Below are positions 43,919 through 51,606 of a stretch of DNA of 51,606 nucleotides, in pieces. Origin of the DNA: Bacteroidota bacterium (GTDB taxonomy: Bacteria; Bacteroidota; Bacteroidia; B-17B0; Aurantibacillaceae). Made by a program: the position numbers and the translations under genes. The stretch lies in contig JACPOC010000017.1 of assembly GCA_016185125.1 (NCBI GenBank), forward strand, positions 117,219-168,824, read 5' to 3'. How positions within the stretch are numbered: position 1 is the first letter of the stretch; the number at the start of each line of letters is the position of its first letter. The notes under the pieces are model-generated. The model had not been told where the DNA came from. It saw only the letters and a list, made by a program, of their open reading frames with translations, and ran no database searches.

Positions 43919-44881
43919 ATGAACTTCTTTTCAAAACTATTTACCAAAGAAAATAAAGAAAGCCTCGATCAGGGCCTGTCAAAAAGTAAAGACAGTTTTT
44001 TTGGCAAACTTGGCAAAGCAATTGCCGGAAAAGATACCGTTGATGAAGCTGTGTTAGATAATCTGGAAGAAATTCTAATAGCCGGCGATGTTGGCGTGAG
44101 CACCACCATAAAAGTAATTAAACGCATTGAAGAACGTGTAGCCCGCGATAAATACGTTTCTACAACCGAACTGAATCAAATTTTAAAAGAAGAAATTGCG
44201 GCACTTGTTAACGAAAATTATAAGGATAAAAAGATAGCCCATTTTTCGGATGAACTCCCTTGCAAACCTTATGTTATTATGGTGGTGGGCGTTAATGGCG
44301 TTGGCAAAACCACCACCATTGGCAAACTGGCGCATCAATACAAACTGGCCGGTAAATCTGTAATTCTTGGTGCTGCCGATACATTCAGAGCCGCCGCGGT
44401 TGATCAGCTCATCATTTGGGCCAATAGGGCAGGGGTTCCTATTGTAAGCCAGGGCATGGGCGCCGATCCGGCCAGCGTGGCCTTTGATACGCTAAGCAGC
44501 GCCAAAACAAAAAACGCCGATGTGGTAATTATTGATACTGCTGGCCGTTTACATAATAAAGTTAATTTAATGAATGAATTAACCAAGATTAAAAACGTAA
44601 TGAAAAAAGTACTCGATAATGCCCCGCACGAAGTAATGCTGGTGCTTGACGGAAGCACCGGGCAAAACGCCGTGGAGCAATGCCGGCAATTTACGCTTGC
44701 TACCGATGTTACTTCACTGGCCGTTACAAAATTAGACGGCACAGCAAAAGGCGGAGTGGTGATAGGCATTTCCGATGAGTTTAAAATTCCGGTTAAATAC
44801 ATTGGCGTAGGCGAAAAAATGACCGATTTACAGGTATTTAACGCCCCCGAATTTGTTAATAGTTTGTTTGGGAAGGTATAA
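43919..44881 (+). CDS. ftsY: signal recognition particle receptor FtsY
   Basis: The 320-residue SRP-family GTPase receives ribosome-nascent chains from SRP at the inner membrane. It has G1 GVNGVGKTTTIGKLA (about 127-141), DTFRAAAVDQL, G3 DTAGRLHNK, G4 TKLDGTAKGG and the closing GVGEKMTDLQVF. The acidic N-terminal A domain of E. coli FtsY is absent, as usual outside the Enterobacteria; a short basic start (NFFSKLFTKENKES) may touch the membrane. Confidence 0.97.
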   Translation: MNFFSKLFTKENKESLDQGLSKSKDSFFGKLGKAIAGKDTVDEAVLDNLEEILIAGDVGVSTTIKVIKRIEERVARDKYVSTTELNQILKEEIAALVNENYKDKKIAHFSDELPCKPYVIMVVGVNGVGKTTTIGKLAHQYKLAGKSVILGAADTFRAAAVDQLIIWANRAGVPIVSQGMGADPASVAFDTLSSAKTKNADVVIIDTAGRLHNKVNLMNELTKIKNVMKKVLDNAPHEVMLVLDGSTGQNAVEQCRQFTLATDVTSLAVTKLDGTAKGGVVIGISDEFKIPVKYIGVGEKMTDLQVFNAPEFVNSLFGKV

Positions 44882-44964
44882 CTCCTAACTTATGAAATTC
44901 ACATGATTTAGGTGGCTTCTCAAATTAATTTTATAATATTACATTTAATTAATTTACAATTATT

Positions 44965-46050
44965 ATGAAATCGTTTATAATTATTTTCTTTTCGGTTATA
45001 TGCCATTCCGCTTTTTGCCAGGCTCCGGCTTTTGAAGATCTTAATTTTGAAGAAGATTCCATTACCAAAGCTTACAAACCTTCCGGTAAAAATTACGCGT
45101 TCATAAAATCAAAACGCGGAACAAGCGGTGTTAATAAAACATCAAAAGCAGATTCCATTCTCGCACTCTCCATTTCTGATATTGTTTTGGTTTATTCTGA
45201 AATAAATTCATCTAGCACCCATAGCAGAGAAGAAGCCAATCGCGAACGTTGGGAAAATCTTTTAAAAACCTATCCCGAATTATTTCAATTCAGCACCAAT
45301 TATAAAAATTTGCTTCAATATAAAAGCAATGATACAGCGGCTATAAAGCAAGCGCAGGGATTTTATGTTTATTTTTCATCGGGCAAAGAAACCAAAGAAG
45401 CGGAGACAAAACCAACAGATGAAAAACCAAATTCTAAATTGGAACCTGTAGCCGAAAACAAATCTAAAAAAGAAAAAAAATCAAAGTCGGAAGAAAAAGA
45501 AGAGCCCGCGGTTAAAGTAAAAAAAGAAAAGAAAGTTAAAGAACCGAAAGAAGCAATAACAAAAAACGAAGATAAAGAAGTTAAACCTTTAGAGCCCGAA
45601 CCCGCGCCTCCCATTGTAAAAAGAGAAGGTTATACTATTCCAAAAAAATCGAAGGATTCAAAAGCCTGCCGCTCGCCTTTTTATGGAGCAAGTGATGATG
45701 ATCTCAATAACTTCTTTACCACAAATATCATCCTTTCAAAAAAACAAAAAAAGCATAGCAAACAACTCATTTCAACAGTTAAGCTGCAATTAAATTTTGA
45801 CGGCTCCATTAAAAAATCAATGGTAACAGGTTTGGATGAAGAATTGAATTTGCAGGTAACAAACGCACTCAAAAATATGGATTTATGGAACCCCGCTGTA
45901 AAAAACGGATTAACCGTAAAATCGGAAGTAAAAATGACTTTGATTTACGATAAGGATTCAAAAGGCATGAAACCCTCCGATATACTCATCACTCCACGCC
46001 CCGGCCCTAAATGCGAACAAAAAACCGATGCTGAACTTTTTGGCGAGTAA
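44965..46050 (+). CDS. secreted protein with Lys/Glu linker and TonB-C-like domain
   Basis: The 361-residue protein has a cleavable-looking signal peptide (MKSFIIIFFSVICHSAFCQ). An N-terminal domain (about 30-135) is followed by a very Lys/Glu-rich linker (about 138-215, KSKKEKKSKSEEKEEP) and a C-terminal domain (about 250-325, LISTVKLQLNFDGSIKKSMV, then LNLQVTNALKNMDLWNPAVK) with the beta-alpha-beta pattern of TonB C-terminal domains. Unlike TonB it appears to lack an uncleaved membrane anchor. It starts 83 bases after ftsY. Function unknown. Confidence 0.75.
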   Translation: MKSFIIIFFSVICHSAFCQAPAFEDLNFEEDSITKAYKPSGKNYAFIKSKRGTSGVNKTSKADSILALSISDIVLVYSEINSSSTHSREEANRERWENLLKTYPELFQFSTNYKNLLQYKSNDTAAIKQAQGFYVYFSSGKETKEAETKPTDEKPNSKLEPVAENKSKKEKKSKSEEKEEPAVKVKKEKKVKEPKEAITKNEDKEVKPLEPEPAPPIVKREGYTIPKKSKDSKACRSPFYGASDDDLNNFFTTNIILSKKQKKHSKQLISTVKLQLNFDGSIKKSMVTGLDEELNLQVTNALKNMDLWNPAVKNGLTVKSEVKMTLIYDKDSKGMKPSDILITPRPGPKCEQKTDAELFGE

Positions 46051-46201
46051 TGGTATATTTTAAATGGCTTTAAAGCTTTTAAAGGTTTAACTTAAATTTA
46101 AGAAAATTATTTGAATATTATCACAGTGTTAAATATTCTAAATATTTGATAATCAGATAATTAAAAATATTTTTTTCTTTAGTAATCCCCTAATTCATTA
46201 G

Positions 46202-46209
46202 TATATTTG
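46202..46209 (+). promoter_or_regulatory. rpsA promoter -7 box
   Basis: TATATTTG, perfect match, gives a leader of about 85-90 bases before ATG 46301. Confidence 0.65.
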
Positions 46210-46222
46210 TAGCCCGCTTTTA

Positions 46223-46277
46223 TTGAGGCAAAGGCGCAAATTAATTATTAATACTAACCTCTCAAATGGTGCCTCAA
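46223..46277 (+). promoter_or_regulatory. hairpin in the rpsA 5' leader
   Basis: TTGAGGCA (46223-46230) and TGCCTCAA (46270-46277) form a perfect 8-bp stem enclosing 39 bases. It ends 23 bases before the start codon. This may be an autoregulatory structure; I see no T tract that would make it a terminator. Confidence 0.5.
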
Positions 46278-46300
46278 ACATTTGATACAAGTAAAATAAA

Positions 46301-48088
46301 ATGGCAGAACAAACATTAACCGGTAACGCTGATTTCGATTGGAGTTCTATTGGTAAAAAACAAGACAATTACACAACAGAAGAGAAAGATCGTTTCGATG
46401 AGTTGTATGGTAAATCGTTAAACACTATTACCGATCTTCAGATTATTGAAGGTAAAGTAGTAGCAAAAAATAACCGTGAGGTTGTGGTAAACATTGGTTA
46501 TAAATCAGATGGAGTTGTTCCTCTTTCTGAATTCAGATATAACCCTGATCTTAAAATTGGCGATACTATTGAAGTATTTGTTGAAACTGCTGAAGATGCA
46601 AACGGACAGTTAGTTCTTTCTCACAAAAAGGCACGCGCCGGAAAAAGCTGGGATAGAGTTAATGCCGCTCTTAACACAGATGAAATTATTAAAGGTTTTG
46701 TTAAATGTCGCACAAAAGGCGGACTTATTGTTGATGTATTCGGTATCGAAGCATTTTTACCGGGTTCGCAAATTGATGTAAAACCAATTCGTGATTACGA
46801 TATTTACGTTGGTAAAACAATGGAATTTAAAGTGGTGAAAATCAACAATGAATTTAAAAACGTTGTAGTTTCTCATAAAGCTTTAATTGAAGCTGAAATT
46901 GAAAGTCAAAAACGCGATATCATTTCTAAATTAGAAAAAGGACAAGTATTGGAAGGAACTGTAAAAAACATTACTTCTTATGGTGTGTTCATCGATTTAG
47001 GTGGAGTTGACGGATTAATACATATTACCGATCTTTCTTGGGGTCGTATCAACCATCCTGAAGAGATTGTTAAATTAGATGAAAAAATTCAGGTGGTAAT
47101 TCTTGAATTTGATGATGATAAAAAACGTATTGCTTTAGGTTTAAAACAATTAACCAAGCATCCTTGGGAAGCTTTAAACTCTGAATTAAAAATTGGAGAT
47201 AAAGTAAAAGGTAAAGTAGTTGTAATTAACGATTACGGCGCCTTTATTGAAATTGCTCAAGGTGTTGAAGGTTTGGTTCACGTTAGTGAAATGAGCTGGA
47301 GTCAGCACTTACGCAGCGCGCAGGAATTTGTAAAGGTTGGCGATGAAATTGACGCGCAAATTTTAACTCTTGACCGCGAAGAGCGTAAAATGAGTTTAGG
47401 AATGAAGCAATTAACTCCCGATCCTTGGAATATGATCATGGAGAAATACTCTAAAGGTTCTAAGCACACAGGCACCGTGCGTAACTTCACTAACTTTGGT
47501 GTGTTTGTTGAATTAGAAGAAGGTGTTGATGGTTTAGTTCACATCTCTGATCTTTCATGGAGCAAAAAAATAAAGCATCCAAGCGAATTCTGTAAAGTAG
47601 GAGAAAAGATGGATGTAACTGTTTTAGAAATTGATGGCGAGAACCGTCGTTTATCTTTAGGCCACAAACAATTGGAAGAAAATCCATGGGATGTATTTGA
47701 AACAGTATTTACCATTGATTCCGTTCACAAAGCAACCGTTATTACCGTTAACGATAAAGGTGCAACAGTTGGTTTACCTTATGGTGTGGAAGGCTTCTGT
47801 CCTGCCCGTCATTTAGCTAAAGCCGACGGAACAAGCGCTAAAGCTGAGGAAGTTATTGATTTTAAGGTAATTGAGTTTAGCAAAGATGCCAAGCGCATTG
47901 TTGTTTCTCACGCTCGTTTACATGAAGAAGTAAAAGAAGAAGCAAGAAAAGTTGAAAAATCAACTAAAAAAGCTGATTTTGAAGATAGCAAAAAAGCTGT
48001 GAAAAAAGTGAAAGATAACCAGGAGAAAACCACTTTAGGTGATATCTCTGCCTTATCTGATCTTAAAGAAAAAATGGATAAAAAATAA
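46301..48088 (+). CDS. rpsA: 30S ribosomal protein S1
   Basis: The 595-residue protein has six tandem S1 (OB-fold) domains, for example VNIGYKSDGVVPLSEF, GVDGLIHITDLSWGRI, GVEGLVHVSEMSW and GVDGLVHISDLSWSKK, with the IxGxVVxxNxREVVV and NYGAFIE variants. A charged C-terminal tail (EEARKVEKSTKKADFEDSKK) follows. S1 helps mRNAs onto the ribosome, which matters where Shine-Dalgarno sequences are unused, as in this phylum. Confidence 0.96.
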   Translation: MAEQTLTGNADFDWSSIGKKQDNYTTEEKDRFDELYGKSLNTITDLQIIEGKVVAKNNREVVVNIGYKSDGVVPLSEFRYNPDLKIGDTIEVFVETAEDANGQLVLSHKKARAGKSWDRVNAALNTDEIIKGFVKCRTKGGLIVDVFGIEAFLPGSQIDVKPIRDYDIYVGKTMEFKVVKINNEFKNVVVSHKALIEAEIESQKRDIISKLEKGQVLEGTVKNITSYGVFIDLGGVDGLIHITDLSWGRINHPEEIVKLDEKIQVVILEFDDDKKRIALGLKQLTKHPWEALNSELKIGDKVKGKVVVINDYGAFIEIAQGVEGLVHVSEMSWSQHLRSAQEFVKVGDEIDAQILTLDREERKMSLGMKQLTPDPWNMIMEKYSKGSKHTGTVRNFTNFGVFVELEEGVDGLVHISDLSWSKKIKHPSEFCKVGEKMDVTVLEIDGENRRLSLGHKQLEENPWDVFETVFTIDSVHKATVITVNDKGATVGLPYGVEGFCPARHLAKADGTSAKAEEVIDFKVIEFSKDAKRIVVSHARLHEEVKEEARKVEKSTKKADFEDSKKAVKKVKDNQEKTTLGDISALSDLKEKMDKK

Positions 48089-48120
48089 GTACTCCCCGAA
48101 CGACGCGTTCGTTCAGGGCA

Positions 48121-48149
48121 CTAAAACCTAGCCATGGTTTTAGTTTTTT
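48121..48149 (+). terminator. intrinsic terminator after rpsA
   Basis: CTAAAACC (48121-48128) and GGTTTTAG (48136-48143) form a perfect 8-bp stem with a 7-base loop and T6 tract. Confidence 0.8.
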
Positions 48150-48161
48150 GAGAGCCAAAAC

Positions 48162-48195
48162 AACCCATTCCCATTGCCGTGGGGATGGGTTTTTG
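48162..48195 (+). terminator. second terminator-like hairpin after rpsA
   Basis: AACCCATTCCCA (48162-48173) pairs with TGGGGATGGGTT (48180-48191) with one wobble, then TTTT. A decayed copy of the same module occurs near 49834-49866. Confidence 0.8.
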
Positions 48196-48271
48196 GTTTT
48201 AATAGGTGAGGAAAACCCTTTTGAAATTCTGCATGGCATGAATATTGTCTATTTTAATTGATTATACCGCT

Positions 48272-49780
48272 ATGCTAAAAAAAATTATATTCTCAATTTG
48301 CCTGCTAAACGTTTTCGTTTGTTGTTTGGCGCAAACAGGATCATTAGACACTACGTTTGGCACCGGTGGAAAGGTAATAACAAATTTTGGGCCTGGTTCA
48401 GGTGGCCAAATTAATTCACTGGCAATGCAATCAGATGGAAAAATAATTGCCTCAGGTTCAATTAAACATGATTTTGGTGTGATTAGATACAATGCCAATG
48501 GCACAATGGATCTTAGTTTTGGCAATGGAGGTAAAGCAATAGCATCTATGCCTGGTAATGTCATTGATGCTGCTAAAAAAGTCCTTCTTCAGCCAGATGG
48601 AAAAATTATTTTAGTAGGGATTACTTATACAAGTTATGATAATGATGACATTTTATTAGTAAGATTTAATTCCAATGGCTCTTTAGACAGCACTTTTGGT
48701 AATAACGGCATTGTATTTACTTCTTTTGGAAGTGATAACGACAGGGCTAATTCAGCCGTACTCCTGAACGACGGTAAGATTTTAGTTTGTGGATCGGCGG
48801 AGAATGCTTCAATGTATAACGAACTACTTTTACTGCGTTATAATAGCAACGGAACTCTTGATACAACTTTTAACGGTACCGGTTATGTCAAAGGCCTTTC
48901 TACATATGGCACAGCAAGCGATATTATACAATTACAGAACGGCCAATTTATTTTAATGTGTGGAGTTTTATTAGTGCGATTTAATCCTAACGGTACCTTA
49001 GATAATACTTTCTCCCAAAACGGAATGGTTAATAGCAATTCTTTAGGTCGCATCGCAATAGGAATTCAAAGTAACGGTAAAATTATTGTAGCAGGATGGA
49101 GAGAGCCGGAATTTGGTTCGGCAGATTTTGCGGTTCTCCGTTTTAATCCCAACGGAAGTTTAGATAGCACCTTCGGCACAAATGGAATGTCAACTTTTGA
49201 TTTTCAGAGGCGTGATTTCTGCTTATCAATGACAGTCCAAAGCAATGGAAAAATACTTCTTGCAGGTTGGTCAGATTCTTATGGTACATATTCCAAATTT
49301 GTTGTGGTGTGCTTTAAGGAAGATGGAAATGTAGATGCCGGATTTGGAGTTGGAGGAATAACAACAACTGATTTCGGAACTTTTTCACAAATTAACTCCG
49401 TCATTATCCAAGCTGACGGCAAGATTCTAGCAGGCGGGGAGAGGACATATGAAATTGCATCTAGTATCTTTCAAACAGATTTTGCCTTAGCGCGGTATAA
49501 TAATGAAAACATAACTGGTTTAAAATATAACAGTAAAAACATTGATGAAGTCCATGTCTTCCCAAATCCATCCTCAGGCATCTTTACCATTGATTTTAAC
49601 AACAAAAATGCTAATACTAAAATCTGTATCTATGATGTATTAGGTAAATGTATTTGGAGTAAATATTGTGGGAATAATGTAAAGGCAATAGCTGATTTAA
49701 GTGCTCAGCCTCAAGGAATTTACTTTATTGAAATTTTATCTGAGGGTAAAAAAACTGTAAAAAAAATTATAGTTAATTAG
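48272..49780 (+). CDS. delta-60 repeat protein with T9SS sorting domain
   Basis: The 502-residue protein starts at ATG 48272 with a signal peptide (about 1-20, LLNVFVCCLAQ). Seven delta-60 (DUF5122) beta-propeller repeats of about 55-60 residues follow, each with LDTTFGTGGKV-like, QSDGKIIASG-like and RYNANGTMD-like parts. The last ~80 residues (VHVFPNPSSGIFTIDF, then YDVLGKCIW and YFIEILSEGKKTVKKIIVN) are a type-A C-terminal sorting domain, so the protein should be exported by T9SS and attached to or released from the surface. Substrate unknown. Confidence 0.93.
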   Translation: MLKKIIFSICLLNVFVCCLAQTGSLDTTFGTGGKVITNFGPGSGGQINSLAMQSDGKIIASGSIKHDFGVIRYNANGTMDLSFGNGGKAIASMPGNVIDAAKKVLLQPDGKIILVGITYTSYDNDDILLVRFNSNGSLDSTFGNNGIVFTSFGSDNDRANSAVLLNDGKILVCGSAENASMYNELLLLRYNSNGTLDTTFNGTGYVKGLSTYGTASDIIQLQNGQFILMCGVLLVRFNPNGTLDNTFSQNGMVNSNSLGRIAIGIQSNGKIIVAGWREPEFGSADFAVLRFNPNGSLDSTFGTNGMSTFDFQRRDFCLSMTVQSNGKILLAGWSDSYGTYSKFVVVCFKEDGNVDAGFGVGGITTTDFGTFSQINSVIIQADGKILAGGERTYEIASSIFQTDFALARYNNENITGLKYNSKNIDEVHVFPNPSSGIFTIDFNNKNANTKICIYDVLGKCIWSKYCGNNVKAIADLSAQPQGIYFIEILSEGKKTVKKIIVN

Positions 49781-49833
49781 CCGTTTAAGGTCTTTTCCCA
49801 AGCCTTCTTTTATTTCCTATTCACCGTGCTTCC

Positions 49834-49866
49834 GATTGCCGTCGGGATGGGTTTTTGGTTTTATAT
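49834..49866 (+). repeat. decayed copy of the 48.16-kb terminator module
   Basis: The stretch ATTGCCGTCGGGATGGG followed by TTTTTGGTTTT repeats the 3' half of the hairpin at 48174-48200 with one difference; the 5' arm is no longer complementary, leaving only a 3-4-bp stem. It follows the delta-60 gene and may still end transcription weakly. Confidence 0.6.
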
Positions 49867-49978
49867 CAAATGGCTTTTACATATAATCCTATTGTCTTTC
49901 CGACGATAGGAGGAATCTTTGATGAGGGAATGCGTGATGCCTTAACGAAGAACTATTCTCTTAATGTTAAGCGATTTA

Positions 49979-50392
49979 TTTGTCACTTTTGTCGCGCAAA
50001 AGTAACCAAAACGCTTCTGTTCTTTTGAAAGAAAAACCGCAGACAGTACAATAGCTTGTCCTGCTGCTATTTCTGCAAAAGATCAGAAAATAGCATTAGC
50101 TGAGCGACTAAATGTATAACGCTAGCTTAACCATACCGGACTCATATAAATTCTCGTGAAAAACTCTTTTGATGTTTAAAAGGAGTTCGAGAAAGACTAT
50201 CGCAACAATTGGCAGTTATTTTGTATCCTGGTCTTTTGAGAAAGCTTGAGCGGGAGGCTTGGCTGTTCGAGCCCAAAAAAGATTTCGTATGGGCGAGTTC
50301 CACGACTCAGCTTAAACATCAAAAAGAGTTTAGAGAATTTTTATGAAGCCTTGAGTTTTTGTTTCTTTTTGGTCAAGCAAAAAGAAAGAAAC
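49979..50392. repeat. ~0.41-kb non-coding element with hairpin ends and an internal long inverted repeat
   Basis: The left end forms ACTTTTG/CAAAAGT (49985-49991 with 49997-50003); the right end forms CTTTTTG/CAAAAAG (50365-50371 with 50378-50384), and the two ends resemble each other as inverted repeats. Inside, 50148-50178 and 50313-50342 are complementary over about 30 bases (AACTCTTTTGATGTTTA against TAAACATCAAAAAGAGTT). No gene is supported. This looks like a non-autonomous mobile or hairpin element. Confidence 0.6.
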
Positions 50393-50429
50393 AGTTCTTT
50401 TATAAAAATTGCCAATTCACTAATTGCGT

Positions 50430-50575
50430 GATACTTCCATATTTTAATATTTCTCAAACAGTATTGCCTTAATACTTACCGATTTTAATGTTTCTCAAAC
50501 AGTATTGCAATGATACGTACTGATTCTACTATTTCTCAAACAGTATTACCGTGATACTTACAGCTTTCAAAAACT
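50430..50575. repeat. 41-bp tandem repeat with palindromic junctions
   Basis: Three units (50430-50470, 50471-50511, 50512-50552) and a partial fourth share TTTCTCAAACAGTATT. At each junction GTATT, five bases and a GATAC or AATAC form a palindrome (for example GTATTGCCTTAATAC), with variable centres. Confidence 0.85.
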
Positions 50576-50730
50576 ATTAAAGAGAGTGTAAAGTAAATTA
50601 TATTAACAGGTTATGATACACCTTTTTTTACTTATATTAAATTATTGGTGAAGAATAAGAATATGTGTGTGAAGACATTGGTTTGGCCCAAGGTTTCTTA
50701 ATATTTTTTATGGATACGGTATTAAAAACA
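50576..50730. other. short AT-rich gap
   Basis: I see no gene, hairpin or repeat in this stretch between the 41-bp array and the 183-residue gene. Confidence 0.5.
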
Positions 50731-51282
50731 CTACACTTTTTCAGCATGCTTATTGTGGTGATGTTTACTCAAAGCTTTTTTTATAAAAGGTTTCGAAAGT
50801 AAATGATAGGTTAAAGAACCGGAGATGAAAAAACCAAGCGCATACCACAAATTTGGCGGACGTTTATCAACTGTGTTTACACTGTTAACCCGGTTAAAAT
50901 CATTATTGATGATCCAATTAATATCTTTTATTAGAAAATAGGGCGCAACAATAACCATTTGCGAAACCCCAATAATCCTTATGGATGTGTAAATATTAAT
51001 ATTTGACCGGATATCGGGTGTGTTTAAAAGATTAGGTTTTAAATTTTGACCAAAAGGTCCGGCTTTTAAATAAGTTTGCCCTTCATCAATACTATAAAAT
51101 TGTTTGTTATAAATAAAAGGAGTAGGAATAATCCATGTAGTTGAACTTTTATAAAAAATAGAATCAATTTTTTTTTCAAAAGTCTTGGCATAATTAAACG
51201 TGTTGAATTGCGCTGGCTTTTGCGCGGATACTTTAAAATATAAACAAATAAGGGTTAAGGGTATTATAAACTTTTTCATCAT
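50731..51282 (-). CDS. hypothetical secreted or membrane protein
   Basis: The 183-residue protein has a signal peptide (MMKKFIIPLTLICLYFKVSAQ), a middle region with IPTPFIYNKQFYSIDEGQTY, and two weakly hydrophobic stretches (RIIGVSQMVIVAPYFLI, about 102-118; WYALGFFISGSLTYHLL, about 146-162). It ends in a His/Lys-rich tail (KHHHNKHAEKV) that could bind metal or be incidental. I do not recognise the family. Confidence 0.7.
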   Translation of the reverse strand: MMKKFIIPLTLICLYFKVSAQKPAQFNTFNYAKTFEKKIDSIFYKSSTTWIIPTPFIYNKQFYSIDEGQTYLKAGPFGQNLKPNLLNTPDIRSNINIYTSIRIIGVSQMVIVAPYFLIKDINWIINNDFNRVNSVNTVDKRPPNLWYALGFFISGSLTYHLLSKPFIKKALSKHHHNKHAEKV

Positions 51283-51397
51283 ATTCGTAGGTTTATTATA
51301 AATTTAATCAAAATTCATTCATGTTATTCTAAATTCTACTATTTAAAAACAAGGTTTGTGATTTACTTCAAACCTGCGGCTTCTTTTTTTTATTTCG

Positions 51398-51405
51398 TAC
51401 CTTTG
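51398..51405 (+). promoter_or_regulatory. -7 box of the macro-domain gene
   Basis: TACCTTTG ends 4 bases before ATG 51410. Confidence 0.6.
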
Positions 51406-51409
51406 CTTA

Positions 51410-51606
51410 ATGTCTGTGAAAAGTAAAATAGAAGTTATAAAAGGCGACATTACTAAAATTACGGTCGATGCCATTGTTAACGCGGCCAACACTTCTTTAC
51501 TCGGTGGCGGTGGGGTAGACGGTGCCATTCACCGGGCAGGCGGACCTGATATAATTGCTAATTGCCGTAAAATAATCATCAAACAAGGCGGTTGCCGAAC
51601 CGGAGA
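51410..51606 (+). CDS. macro-domain protein (O-acetyl-ADP-ribose deacetylase type), 5' part
   Basis: The frame runs off the window after 65 residues. It begins [20 protein letters not shown] and has [20 protein letters not shown] and the GxGGVxGAIxxAGG motif, the ADP-ribose-binding signature of MacroD-type enzymes, which remove ADP-ribose or deacetylate O-acetyl-ADP-ribose. Confidence 0.92.
   Translation, partial: MSVKSKIEVIKGDITKITVDAIVNAANTSLLGGGGVDGAIHRAGGPDIIANCRKIIIKQGGCRTG

Noticed and set aside
50246-50431. 61-residue frame inside the hairpin-ended element
   Set aside because: It lies across one arm of the inverted repeat and has low-complexity composition with no recognisable motif.
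50430-50575. Possible CRISPR array
   Set aside because: The 41-bp period has a long conserved core and only about 10-20 variable bases; there are no spacer-length unique segments and no cas genes in the window.

Overview
The window is a chromosomal segment of a low-GC member of the Bacteroidota. The evidence is consistent across the window: T9SS-type features (a C-terminal sorting domain on the delta-60 protein at 48.3-49.8 kb and a PorG-like barrel at 22.5 kb), promoters with the Bacteroidota -7 box TAnnTTTG, start codons without Shine-Dalgarno sequences, frequent TTG/GTG starts, the rpmB-rpmG-DUF4295-ftsY and DUF1573-yajC-ybbR-coaE gene orders, and a zinc-ligand-free Tgt. I cannot resolve the lineage further from sequence alone. 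Nearly all of it is core housekeeping DNA. I see no prophage, integron, CRISPR array, transposase or secondary-metabolite cluster.

Layout. 0-4.2 kb: a ~100-bp tandem repeat carrying the tgt promoter, then tgt, an LptF/G permease and a GT-C mannosyltransferase. 4.2-6.3 kb: a PD40/TPR protein and the RNase P RNA gene, both on the minus strand. 6.4-12.1 kb: cdsA facing a minus-strand group (Nudix, SLC13 symporter, LolD, TilS and two small uncharacterised proteins). 12.3-16.7 kb: a polyprenol-phosphate mannosyltransferase-like GT2, a TolB-like propeller, a P460-type haem lipoprotein, a GT4 glycosyltransferase and pdhB. 16.7-17.9 kb: an HTH-Fic protein with its own operator-like repeat. 17.8-22.4 kb: two M16 peptidases flanking an unusual HD-CoaD fusion, plus a FabK/NMO-family flavoprotein. 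22.5-25.9 kb: PorG-like barrel, DUF1573 lipoprotein, YajC, YbbR, CoaE. 25.9-31.5 kb: hypotheticals, queE, transaldolase, rpsO, pnp. 31.5-38.1 kb: a repeat island, ribBA, a CoA-type Nudix, a secreted protein, a WG-repeat protein and serC. 38.1-42.6 kb: HPP protein, degenerate ureohydrolase, dgkA, a deacetylase-like protein and a response regulator with a small partner. 43.1-48.1 kb: rpmB, rpmG, DUF4295, ftsY, a TonB-C-like secreted protein, rpsA. 48.2-51.6 kb: delta-60 T9SS cargo, a ~0.8-kb non-coding repeat area, a hypothetical and the start of a macro-domain gene.

How the genes work together. Several steps of shared pathways occur here: CoA synthesis (CoaD domain, CoaE) and a probable CoA-pyrophosphatase Nudix; queuosine (QueE, Tgt); envelope biogenesis (CdsA, DgkA, LptF/G, LolD, glycosyltransferases); protein targeting (YajC, FtsY); and translation/RNA decay (S15, PNPase, L28, L33, S1, RNase P, TilS).

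The most unusual signals are the triplicated tgt promoter/start repeat, the HD-CoaD fusion between two M16 genes, the self-contained HTH-Fic gene whose promoter lies inside a 15-bp tandem repeat, a WG-repeat gene with a membrane anchor but no canonical start codon, a ureohydrolase-fold protein that has lost half its metal ligands, and several hairpin-rich non-coding repeats. None amounts to a clearly new multi-gene system; the HD-CoaD and HTH-Fic loci are the best candidates for new biology.
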